This document shows, piece by piece, positions 44,161 to 53,096 of a stretch of 64,000 bases of DNA. The stretch comes from Flavobacterium seoulense. Lineage in GTDB: Bacteria; Bacteroidota; Bacteroidia; Flavobacteriales; Flavobacteriaceae. The stretch covers positions 79,962 through 143,961 of the forward strand of contig NZ_JNCA01000003.1 of assembly GCF_000695795.1 (NCBI RefSeq), written 5' to 3'. Below the pieces are notes generated by a model. The model saw only the letters and a program-made list of their open reading frames with translations, made no database searches and was not told where the DNA came from. How positions within the stretch are numbered: position 1 is the first letter of the stretch; each line of letters begins with the position of its first letter. The position numbers and the translations under genes are program-made.

Positions 44161-46272
44161 ATGTCTTCTAACAATCTCCTACTTACTCCTATCGAATACC
44201 TTAAAGGCGTTGGTCCCAGCAGAGGTGAATTACTTCGAAAGGAATTGGGGATTTATAAATATGCTGATTTACTAAATTTTTATCCAAATCGCTACATCGA
44301 CAGAACCCGCTATTATAAAATAAACGAGTTACAAAATAACATTGCCGAAGTTCAAATTATTGGTAAAATCATCAATATAAAAACAGTCGAATTTGCTAAA
44401 GGCCGAAAACGTCTGGTCGCTACTTTTGTAGACGACACAGGTCAAATGGAATTGGTTTGGTTTCAGGGACACAAATGGATTCGGGAATCTTTAAAGCTAA
44501 ACCAAATTATTGTCATTTTTGGAAGATGTACTTCGTTTAACAACATGTACAATATGGCGCATCCCGAAATTGAATTGTGGAGCGAACACGAACAAAGTTT
44601 ACGTTCAGCCATGCAGCCTGTTTATCCTTCGACTGAAACCTTGACGAATCGAGGCATTTCAAACCGGGTGATTAACAAAATGATGCAGCAATTGTTTTTA
44701 GAGACACAAGCCTTATTTACAGAAACTTTACCCGATTATTTAACGCAGGAATTGAAGTTAATTCCAAAAAATGCCGCGCTATTTAATATCCATTTTCCTA
44801 AAAGTGCCGATGCTTTGGCAAAAGCCCAATTTCGATTAAAATTTGAAGAATTATTTTTCATTCAGATCCAGCTAATAATGAAAAATCTAATTCAGAAACA
44901 TAAAATTAAAGGGCTTCCATTTAATAAAGTAGGACATTTTTTTAACGAATTTTACCAGAATCATCTTCCTTTCGAACTAACTAATGCTCAAAAAAGAGTA
45001 ATTAAAGAAATTCGAACTGATATGGGAAGTAATGCCCAAATGAACCGTTTATTACAAGGTGATGTAGGTTCAGGAAAAACGATCGTTGCTTTTATGAGTA
45101 TGCTTTTAGCAATCGATAATGGTTTTCAGGCCTGCTTAATGGCACCTACCGAAATTTTAGCAAATCAACATTTTATTGGGCTTTCAGAATTAGCTAAAAA
45201 ACTAAATATAAATATTAAAATACTTACTGGTTCAAGTAAAACTTCAGATAGAAAAATCATTCATGAAGAACTTGAAAATGGAAGTTTGCAAATTCTTATT
45301 GGCACACATGCTTTACTCGAAGACAAAGTAAAATTCCAAAATTTAGGTTTAGCAATTATTGATGAGCAACACCGATTTGGGGTAGAACAACGTTCTAAAT
45401 TATGGAAAAAAAACAATGTTCCGCCACACATTTTGGTCATGACCGCTACTCCTATTCCGCGAACTCTAGCTATGAGTTTGTATGGCGATTTAGATATTTC
45501 AGTTATTGACGAATTGCCGCCTGGCCGAAAACCTATTCAAACCGTGCATCGTTACGATAGCAATCGTTTAAAAATCTGGAAATTTATTCGGGACGAAATT
45601 GCTATTGGCCGCCAAATTTACATTGTCTATCCATTAATTCAGGAATCAGAAAAAATGGATTATAAGGATTTAATGGATGGTTACGAAAGTATTTCCAGAG
45701 ATTTTCCGTTACCGCAATATGCCATTTCTATTGTTCACGGCAAGATGAAACCTGCCGATAAAGATGCCGAAATGAAACGATTTTCCGAAGGAAAAACGAA
45801 TATTATGGTGGCTACAACAGTAATTGAAGTTGGAGTAAATGTTCCAAATGCTTCGGTAATGATTATCGAAAGTGCCGAACGCTTTGGTCTTTCACAGCTG
45901 CATCAATTACGCGGACGTGTTGGTCGTGGTGCTGAGCAAAGTTATTGCATCCTGATTACAGATCACAAATTAAGTTCCGACAGCAAAACCCGAATGGAAA
46001 CCATGGTGCGTACAAATGATGGCTTCGAAATTGCCGAAGTTGATTTAAAACTCCGTGGACCAGGAAATCTTATGGGAACGCAACAAAGCGGCGTACTCAA
46101 TCTTCAAATCGCCGATATTGTTAAAGACAGAGAAATTCTATCTCTTGCAAGAGCTCATGCTATAAAAATTCTTTCAGATGATGCGCCTTTGCAAAAACCG
46201 GAACATGCCGTTTTAAGAGCTGTTTATATGGAATTAACAAAGAAAAAAAATATTTGGAATTATATCAGTTAA
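44161..46272 (+). CDS. recG: ATP-dependent DNA helicase RecG
   Basis: RecG unwinds branched DNA and remodels stalled forks. The 703-residue protein has the N-terminal wedge/OB domain (about 1-220, IGKIINIKTVEFAKGRKRLVA near 65-85). The superfamily 2 helicase motor has Walker A GDVGSGKT (near 300), DEQH box IIDEQHRFG, TATPIPRTLA and QLRGRVGRG (motif VI). The C-terminal domain follows. Length is normal. It is divergent from the SatD-like gene and shares the operator-containing gap, so it may be affected by that regulation. Confidence 0.96.
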   Translation: MSSNNLLLTPIEYLKGVGPSRGELLRKELGIYKYADLLNFYPNRYIDRTRYYKINELQNNIAEVQIIGKIINIKTVEFAKGRKRLVATFVDDTGQMELVWFQGHKWIRESLKLNQIIVIFGRCTSFNNMYNMAHPEIELWSEHEQSLRSAMQPVYPSTETLTNRGISNRVINKMMQQLFLETQALFTETLPDYLTQELKLIPKNAALFNIHFPKSADALAKAQFRLKFEELFFIQIQLIMKNLIQKHKIKGLPFNKVGHFFNEFYQNHLPFELTNAQKRVIKEIRTDMGSNAQMNRLLQGDVGSGKTIVAFMSMLLAIDNGFQACLMAPTEILANQHFIGLSELAKKLNINIKILTGSSKTSDRKIIHEELENGSLQILIGTHALLEDKVKFQNLGLAIIDEQHRFGVEQRSKLWKKNNVPPHILVMTATPIPRTLAMSLYGDLDISVIDELPPGRKPIQTVHRYDSNRLKIWKFIRDEIAIGRQIYIVYPLIQESEKMDYKDLMDGYESISRDFPLPQYAISIVHGKMKPADKDAEMKRFSEGKTNIMVATTVIEVGVNVPNASVMIIESAERFGLSQLHQLRGRVGRGAEQSYCILITDHKLSSDSKTRMETMVRTNDGFEIAEVDLKLRGPGNLMGTQQSGVLNLQIADIVKDREILSLARAHAIKILSDDAPLQKPEHAVLRAVYMELTKKKNIWNYIS

Positions 46273-46430
46273 AAGACTAATTTTAAAGCTGTCATCTTCA
46301 AAAAACAGAATGTTTTATTTTTTTTATAAAAACTAAATAAACCTTTCGTAAAAAATGATATCAAAGCTAAATTACAACCATAAAAACTGACTATAAAAAA
46401 CCATCTTAAATTCTTCTCTCCCTCATCATT

Positions 46431-47489
46431 ATGAAAATAAAAAACTTAGTTTACGCTTTACTGATTATCAGCTTTGGTGCTTTTGTCACCTATCGAATTA
46501 TGGAAAATAAAAAAAAATCTGAAAATTCTAAAGACAAGTCAGATAAGAAAAGTCCAATTGCAGTAAACGGAATAGTCATAAAACCACAAACTTTTGATAA
46601 TAATTTATCCTTATCAGGTTCTATTGAAGCCAATGAACAAGTAGAAATCCGCTCAGAAGTTTCAGGAATTGTAGAAAGTATTAATTTTAAAGAAGGTAGT
46701 AATATCAATAAAGGACAATTACTTTTTAAGGTTAATGATACCGAACTAAGAGCGCAATTAAGCCAAACAATTACCAAAGAAAAACTGGCTGGAGAAAATG
46801 AACGCCGAGCCAATCTTTTATTACAAAAAGAAGCTATAAGTCAGGAAGAATACGATATTGCAAAAGCAGAATATGCTTCGGCAAAAGCACAAAGTCAGTT
46901 AATAAAAGCCCAAATAGCTAAAACTTCGGTAAGAGCGCCGTTTTCGGGAAAAATTGGATTACGTTCTATTTCACAAGGAACTTACATCACTCCTACCGTT
47001 TTAGTCACTAAATTAGTTAATATCGAAAAAGTAAAAATCAGTTTTTCAATTCCTGAAAAATATGCAGCTCAGATAAAAATGGGTACTCTAATCGAAATTA
47101 CTGTTTCAGGTTCTACTAAAAAATATACTGCAAAAATATATGCCATTGAGCCCGAAGTTGAAGTAACCACACGTACTTTAAAAATTCGCGCTATTGCTGA
47201 TAATATTGATGGAAAACTATTTCCAGGAACTTTTGCCGATGTAAAACTGCCACTCAACATCGTTAACGAAGCCATTGTAATTCCTACAGAAGCCATCGTT
47301 CCTGTACAGGAAGGAAAAAAAGTTTTTATTTCGAATATGGGTAAAGCCAAAGAAATAATGGTAGAAACCAGCACCAGAACCGATGCTTCGATTTTAATTC
47401 TTTCAGGATTAAACCAAGGAGACACTTTGATAACCAGTGGTGTAATGTCCTTAAAAAACGATACTCCTGTAAAAGTGAAAGTAAAATAG
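46431..47489 (+). CDS. RND efflux periplasmic adaptor
   Basis: The 352-residue membrane fusion protein has one N-terminal membrane anchor (NLVYALLIISFGAFVTYRIM), a biotinyl-lipoyl hairpin (SGSIEANEQVEIRSEVSG), a short coiled coil (about 105-155), and the beta-barrel and membrane-proximal domains. It bridges the inner-membrane pump and outer-membrane channel. It is the first gene of a three-gene efflux operon; the pump gene begins 58 bp later. The Lys/Ser-rich linker after the anchor is typical of Bacteroidetes adaptors. Confidence 0.93.
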   Translation: MKIKNLVYALLIISFGAFVTYRIMENKKKSENSKDKSDKKSPIAVNGIVIKPQTFDNNLSLSGSIEANEQVEIRSEVSGIVESINFKEGSNINKGQLLFKVNDTELRAQLSQTITKEKLAGENERRANLLLQKEAISQEEYDIAKAEYASAKAQSQLIKAQIAKTSVRAPFSGKIGLRSISQGTYITPTVLVTKLVNIEKVKISFSIPEKYAAQIKMGTLIEITVSGSTKKYTAKIYAIEPEVEVTTRTLKIRAIADNIDGKLFPGTFADVKLPLNIVNEAIVIPTEAIVPVQEGKKVFISNMGKAKEIMVETSTRTDASILILSGLNQGDTLITSGVMSLKNDTPVKVKVK

Positions 47490-47547
47490 ATTTTAAAAGA
47501 AGAAAGATTCAAATTAAAAAATCTAAAATCACAAATCTGCAATCTCA

Positions 47548-50500
47548 ATGAGTTTATCCACCACAAGTATAAGAAGACCTGTTTTAACAATAGTTTTAAA
47601 CCTTTTAATTATAATATTTGGTTTTATTGGCTATACTTTTTTAGGCGTCAGAGAATTTCCTTCGATAGATCCTGCACAAGTTTCTATTCGAACAAATTAT
47701 ACCGGAGCTAATGCTGATATTATCGAATCCCAAATTACCGAACCGCTGGAAAAAGCAGTAAATGCTATTGATGGTGTTCGAAATATTACCTCTTCCAGTA
47801 ATCAGGGAAGCAGCAATATTACTATCGAATTTAATTTAGATAAAGACCTTGAAAGTGCTGCTAATGATGTACGTGACAAAGTTTCGCAAGCCGTTCGAAA
47901 TTTACCTAAAGATATCGATGCTCCACCTGTAGTTTCTAAAGCCGATGCCGATAGTGAGTCCATCATTTCGATGACACTTCAAAGCGACACCAGAAACTCA
48001 TTAGAACTAAGTGATTATGCCGAAAATGTTATTTCGCAACGGTTAGAAACGATTCCGGGAGTAAGCGGAATCCAAATTTGGGGACAAAAACGCTATGCCA
48101 TGCGTTTATGGATTGATCCTGTAAAATTAGCAGCTTATGGCTGTACCGTTGCCGAAGTGCGCGATGCCTTAAATGCTCAAAACGTAGAATTACCATCTGG
48201 AAAACTAACCGGAAATAATACGGAGTTAACGGTAAAAACCATTGGTAATTTATCTACTGCTGAAGAATTTAATAACATCATTATTCGTACCGAAGGAGAT
48301 AAAATTGTTCGTTTTAGCGATGTAGGAAATGCTACACTTGATGCCGAAAACGTAGAAACCCAAATGACACAATCAGGACTTCCTATGATTGGTCTGGCTA
48401 TTGTTCCAATGCCGGGAGCTAATTATTTAGATATTTCGAAAGAATTTTACAAAAAATACGAAGCTCTAAAAAATGATTTACCTAAAGACATGAAAATCGA
48501 TATTGCGCTTGACAATACGGCTTTTGTAAAAAAATCAGTATGGGAAGTAGTCGAAACCTTAGGAATTTCGATCGTATTGGTAATTATCATTATTTATTTA
48601 TTTTTTAGAGATTGGGCTATAGCTTTCCGTCCTTTAATTGATATTCCGGTTTCGTTAATTGCTACGTTTTTTATCATGTGGCTTTTCGGATTTTCAATTA
48701 ATGTGTTGACACTTTTAGCTATCGTTTTGGCAACAGGATTAGTGGTTGATGACGGAATTGTAGTTACCGAAAATATTTTCAAAAAAGTTGAAGAAGGCAT
48801 GACGCCTATTGAGGCTGCCATCAAAGGTTCTAACGAAATTTTCTATGCTGTAATTTCGATTTCGGTAACACTTGCAGCGGTGTTTCTTCCTGTAATTTTT
48901 CTCGAAGGTTTCGTTGGGCGACTCTTTAGAGAATTTGGAGTCGTCATAGGAGCTGCCGTATTAATTTCGGCTTTTGTGGCATTAACATTAACACCTATGT
49001 TAAATGCTTATTTAATGAAAGGCGGCGAACAGAAAAAATCTAAATTTTATCTAAAAACCGAACCTTTTTTCGAAAAATTAAATAGCGGTTATGCTGATTC
49101 TTTGAAAGGTTTTATGGCTAAAAAATGGATTAGTTTTCCTATTTTGATTGTTTGTTTTGGAATTATTTATTTGTTTTTTACGATACTTCCAAAAGAAACT
49201 GCTCCTTATGATGATCGTAGTTCGGTTACCATGCGTATGACAACTCCTGAAGGTTCTACCTATGAATATACCGATCGCTTTATGCAGGAAATTTCAAAAT
49301 TAGTTGATGATTCGATTCCTGAAAAAAAAGTAAGTCTGGTTATTTCTTCACCTAGTTTTGGTGCTGCTTCTGTCAACACTGGAATGGTTCGGTTAGCATT
49401 AAAAGATGCCAGCGAAAGAGAAGCTTCTCAAAAAGATATTGCTGATAAATTATCAAAATGGACTAAACAATATCCTAATGCTAAAACATCAGTAATTCAG
49501 CAGCCTACCATTGCTGTAAACAGACGTGGTGGTTTGCCAATTCAATACATTATTCAGGCGCCAACATTTGAAAAACTGCGTGAAAAAATTCCTCTTTTTA
49601 TGGAAGAAGTAGGTAAAAGCGATGTTTTCTCGATTACCGATGTGAATTTGAAATTCAACAAACCCGAAATTAATGTCACTATCGATCGTGCTAAAGCGCA
49701 AAGTTTAGGAATTTCTATTCTGGATATTGCTCAAACCTTACAACTTTCGCTAAGCGGACAACGTTTTGGTTATTTTATTAAAAACGGAAAACAATATCAG
49801 GTAATAGGACAATTTAATCAGGAAGACCGTTCGAAACCACTTGATTTAACTTCTATTTTTGTCAAAAATAATAAAGGCGAATTGATTCAAATGGATAATG
49901 TAGTTCGTATTGAAGAGCAAAGTAATCCACCACAATTGTACCATAATAACCGTTACATGTCGGCAACGGTTTCGGCTGGATTAGCGCCAGGAAAAAGTAT
50001 TAGCGACGGAATTAATACTATGAACGAAATAAAAAATAAAGTGCTCGACAGTACTTTTACTACTGATTTAAGTGGAGAATCTAGAGATTTTGTCGAAAGT
50101 AGCTCGAATACTTCTTTTGCATTTGGACTGGCATTATTATTAATATTTCTAATCTTGGCAGCACAATTTGAAAGTTTTATTGATCCGTTAATTATCATTC
50201 TTACCGTTCCTATGGCGGTTGCCGGAGCCTTATTTTCATTGTGGTTATTTAATCAAACCTGGAATATTTTTAGTCAAATTGGTACCGTAATGCTTATTGG
50301 TTTAGTTACCAAAAACGGAATTTTAATTGTCGAATTTGCTAATCAATTACGGGAACAGGGAAAATCAAAATACGACGCCATTATGGAAGCTTCAGAAGCA
50401 CGTTTACGTCCTATTTTAATGACCAGTTTAGCCATTGCCTTAGGAGCTTTACCTATTGCTATGTCACTTGGAGCAGCCTCAACTAGTAGAATTGGGATGG

Positions 50501-50643
50501 GAGTGGTTATTGTAGGAGGGACTATTTTCTCTTTAATTTTAACCTTATTTGTTATCCCGGCTCTTTATTTTATGTGGTCCAGAGCTAAAAAACACTATCC
50601 GGAATTTGATCGTATTGACGAATACGAAAAAGAGAGTAAATAA
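47548..50643 (+). CDS. RND multidrug efflux permease (HAE1 type)
   Basis: The 1031-residue inner-membrane pump has twelve predicted membrane segments with two large periplasmic loops. Conserved parts are FPSIDPAQVSIRTNYTGA (near 38), the proton-relay region VLATGLVVDDGIVVTENI (near 394-412, with two adjacent Asp), and the C-terminal GLVTKNGILIVEFAN. It exports drugs or other amphiphiles using the proton gradient. It sits between adaptor and TolC genes; three bases separate it from an ATG at 50647, and 24 from the preferred TolC start. Confidence 0.95.
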   Translation: MSLSTTSIRRPVLTIVLNLLIIIFGFIGYTFLGVREFPSIDPAQVSIRTNYTGANADIIESQITEPLEKAVNAIDGVRNITSSSNQGSSNITIEFNLDKDLESAANDVRDKVSQAVRNLPKDIDAPPVVSKADADSESIISMTLQSDTRNSLELSDYAENVISQRLETIPGVSGIQIWGQKRYAMRLWIDPVKLAAYGCTVAEVRDALNAQNVELPSGKLTGNNTELTVKTIGNLSTAEEFNNIIIRTEGDKIVRFSDVGNATLDAENVETQMTQSGLPMIGLAIVPMPGANYLDISKEFYKKYEALKNDLPKDMKIDIALDNTAFVKKSVWEVVETLGISIVLVIIIIYLFFRDWAIAFRPLIDIPVSLIATFFIMWLFGFSINVLTLLAIVLATGLVVDDGIVVTENIFKKVEEGMTPIEAAIKGSNEIFYAVISISVTLAAVFLPVIFLEGFVGRLFREFGVVIGAAVLISAFVALTLTPMLNAYLMKGGEQKKSKFYLKTEPFFEKLNSGYADSLKGFMAKKWISFPILIVCFGIIYLFFTILPKETAPYDDRSSVTMRMTTPEGSTYEYTDRFMQEISKLVDDSIPEKKVSLVISSPSFGAASVNTGMVRLALKDASEREASQKDIADKLSKWTKQYPNAKTSVIQQPTIAVNRRGGLPIQYIIQAPTFEKLREKIPLFMEEVGKSDVFSITDVNLKFNKPEINVTIDRAKAQSLGISILDIAQTLQLSLSGQRFGYFIKNGKQYQVIGQFNQEDRSKPLDLTSIFVKNNKGELIQMDNVVRIEEQSNPPQLYHNNRYMSATVSAGLAPGKSISDGINTMNEIKNKVLDSTFTTDLSGESRDFVESSSNTSFAFGLALLLIFLILAAQFESFIDPLIIILTVPMAVAGALFSLWLFNQTWNIFSQIGTVMLIGLVTKNGILIVEFANQLREQGKSKYDAIMEASEARLRPILMTSLAIALGALPIAMSLGAASTSRIGMGVVIVGGTIFSLILTLFVIPALYFMWSRAKKHYPEFDRIDEYEKESK

Positions 50644-50667
50644 TTTATGCTAACAGCAAAACGTATT

Positions 50668-51978
50668 ATGAATAAAAAAATAGTCATTCACAGTCTCCTT
50701 TTATTCTTGATTTGCATTGTAAAAACAAATGCACAACAATCCTTATCTATAGAAGATGCTATAAAAATGGCATTAGAAAACAATTATGAAATAAGAATTG
50801 CCAGCAATGATTTAAAAGTATATCAAGCTAATAATGCTATTGGAAATGCTGGTATGCTTCCTACCCTGACGGCTAATGTTGTAGATAATAATAATATTCA
50901 AAATTTATCACAAATCCGTTTAGATGGTACCGAAAACAGTTTGAATAACGCTAAAAATAACAGTCTGAATTACGGTGTAAGTTTAGGCTGGACTATTTTT
51001 GACGGAATGGGTATGTTTGCAAGAAAAGAGCAGTTTGAAGAACTTCAAAAATTAGGAGAATCAGAATTAAAGCTGAGCATATTAACTAAAATTTCAGATG
51101 TCTATGCTACTTATTATGATTTGGTACAACAGCAACAGCAATTAGCCGCATTAGATTCTACACTGGTAATTTCTAACCAAAGATTGGATTTAGCACAAAA
51201 CAGATTCAGTATTGGAAAAGCATCAAAATTAGAGGTTTTAAATGCTCAGGTAGATTTGAATACTGATAAAGTGACTTTACTGAAACAGAAGGAATTTTTT
51301 GCCAATACTAAAATTTTATTGAACCAAATTCTGGCTCGAGACACCAAAACTGATTTTACAGTAACTACTATTTTTAAAGTTGATGGTGATTTAAAATTAG
51401 CCGAATTAAACAATTTAGCACAAAAGCAAAATCCCCAATTAGAAGCCCAAATCATCAATAAAAGAGTAGCAGAATTACAGTTAAAACAAGCAAGAGCAAC
51501 CCGATATCCTACAATAAGATTAACCTCAGGTTATAATTTTAGTGAAACCGAATCCAGTTTAGGGTTTACAACCCAGTCTTCTTCAAGAGGATTTAATTAT
51601 GGATTTACAGCTTCATTGAATGTATTTGACGGTTTTAGACAGCATCGAAACGAAAAAATAGCCCATTTAGCCATTGAAAATGCAAAATTACAAATTGACC
51701 AACAAAATTTGAATATTGAAACGCAATTAGCAACGGCTTATCAAACGTATTTGACTAATTTAGAACTCATCGAATTAGAAAAAAACAACCAATCAATTGC
51801 TAAGCAAAACCTGTCAATTACATTAGATAAATTCCACATTGGTACCATCACCACATTAGAGTTTAGAACCGCACAATTAAATTATGTAAACGCTACCGTG
51901 CGTTATACAAATGCGCAATTTCAAGCTAAATTATCTGAAATTTCATTAAAAGAATTAGCTGGAAATCTGGATTATTAA
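50668..51978 (+). CDS. TolC family outer-membrane channel
   Basis: I chose the ATG at 50668, because MNKKIVIHSLLLFLICIVKTNAQ is a complete signal peptide; the ATG at 50647 adds seven residues before it. The 436-residue mature-type protein has two long helical hairpin repeats (QNRFSIGKASKLEVLNAQVD and LDKFHIGTITTLEFRTAQLN). These are the classic TolC internal repeats. It completes the adaptor-pump-channel tripartite system. A strong terminator follows. Confidence 0.94.
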   Translation: MNKKIVIHSLLLFLICIVKTNAQQSLSIEDAIKMALENNYEIRIASNDLKVYQANNAIGNAGMLPTLTANVVDNNNIQNLSQIRLDGTENSLNNAKNNSLNYGVSLGWTIFDGMGMFARKEQFEELQKLGESELKLSILTKISDVYATYYDLVQQQQQLAALDSTLVISNQRLDLAQNRFSIGKASKLEVLNAQVDLNTDKVTLLKQKEFFANTKILLNQILARDTKTDFTVTTIFKVDGDLKLAELNNLAQKQNPQLEAQIINKRVAELQLKQARATRYPTIRLTSGYNFSETESSLGFTTQSSSRGFNYGFTASLNVFDGFRQHRNEKIAHLAIENAKLQIDQQNLNIETQLATAYQTYLTNLELIELEKNNQSIAKQNLSITLDKFHIGTITTLEFRTAQLNYVNATVRYTNAQFQAKLSEISLKELAGNLDY

Positions 51979-52000
51979 TACTAAGTTCTACGCTAAAATT

Positions 52001-52050
52001 ATAAGCCTCAAATAGTACTTTAAAAAGTAGTATTTGAGGCTTATTTTTTT
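52001..52050 (+). terminator. Rho-independent terminator of the RND operon
   Basis: ATAAGCCTCAAATA (52001-52014) pairs with TATTTGAGGCTTAT (52031-52044), with an inner TACT/AGTA stem, followed by a T run. Confidence 0.87.
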
Positions 52051-52108
52051 TCAATCGAGTTAATAAAGATGTCAATTTAAAAATTACATTTACTCAAAAT
52101 TGACACTC

Positions 52109-52972
52109 ATGATTTCATATAATCCAAAAGGCTGGACTGCCTTTGTTTTTCGTTTTCATAAAGCAGATACTTTTAGGCAGCTTTCTCCATTATTAATAGC
52201 CATTGCAGCCTATGCTGCCGCTATTGCTTATCTCGAACTGGAGTACTGGGATTTGCCTGACGAAAGTCATGTCAAAAACATTTCAATGATGCACGGCATA
52301 CTGGGTTTTGTAATTTCGCTTTTATTAGTTTTTAGAACGAATACCGCTTATGATCGCTGGTGGGAAGGTAGAAAATTATGGGGTTCATTAGTTAATAACA
52401 GTCGAAATCTAGCCTTGAAACTCAATGCAATTGTTGAAGATGAAAAAGACCGTGCGTTTTTTCGAAAAATCATTCCTGTTTATGCTTCTATTTTAGACAA
52501 ACATTTAAAAGATGAAGAAACAAGCAAACAATTAGCCGAAAACATTACTTTACCCAATGATCCTCATACGCACAGGCCAAATCAGGTAGCCAAAATGCTT
52601 TTTATAAAAATCAACGAACTTTATAAGCATCAAAAAATTACAGGAGATCAATTAATTATTTTAAATAATGAGTTACAATCTTTCACTGATATTTGTGGTG
52701 CTTGTGAACGTATAAAAAACACTCCTATTCCCTATTCATATAGTGCTTTTCTTAAAAAATTCATCTTTTTTTATGTTATGACTTTGCCTTTTGGTTATGT
52801 GTTTAATCTTGGCTATTTTGTCATTCCTGTGGTTGTTTTTATTTTTTATGTATTGGCCAGTTTAGAATTAATTGCCGAAGAAATCGAAGAACCTTTTGGT
52901 CTTGATGCAAATGATTTACCAACTACCAAAATTGCCGAAAACATCAAAAAACATATTGAGGAAATTATTTAG
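52109..52972 (+). CDS. Bestrophin family channel protein
   Basis: I take the ATG at 52109 (MISYNPKGWTAFVFRFHK); an in-frame TTG at 52100 would add three residues. The 287-residue protein has the bestrophin/UPF0187 features: FRTNTAYDRWWEGRKLWGSLVNNSRN (here named by its position, residues about 79-104), four membrane segments and a C-terminal IEEPFGLDANDLP. Bacterial bestrophins are pentameric ion channels; selectivity varies. It appears monocistronic. Confidence 0.9.
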   Translation: MISYNPKGWTAFVFRFHKADTFRQLSPLLIAIAAYAAAIAYLELEYWDLPDESHVKNISMMHGILGFVISLLLVFRTNTAYDRWWEGRKLWGSLVNNSRNLALKLNAIVEDEKDRAFFRKIIPVYASILDKHLKDEETSKQLAENITLPNDPHTHRPNQVAKMLFIKINELYKHQKITGDQLIILNNELQSFTDICGACERIKNTPIPYSYSAFLKKFIFFYVMTLPFGYVFNLGYFVIPVVVFIFYVLASLELIAEEIEEPFGLDANDLPTTKIAENIKKHIEEII

Positions 52973-53044
52973 ATTTTATAAAATCAGTTTTATTAACATT
53001 CGAAAAAACATTGATTTTAAATAACAAAATCTGGGTTTAATAAC

Positions 53045-53075
53045 TTTGAAGCTCGGTTGACAATGTTTATATTTG
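53045..53075 (+). promoter_or_regulatory. Promoter of pheT
   Basis: TTTG at 53045-53048, 19-bp spacer, TATATTTG at 53068-53075. It matches the Bacteroidetes consensus exactly and gives a short leader. Confidence 0.75.
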
Positions 53076-53096
53076 CAACCTTATTAAAATTTACAA

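Noticed and set aside
47069..47590. A 173-codon minus-strand frame over the RND adaptor
   Set aside because: It is antisense to a clear adaptor gene and shows no domain.
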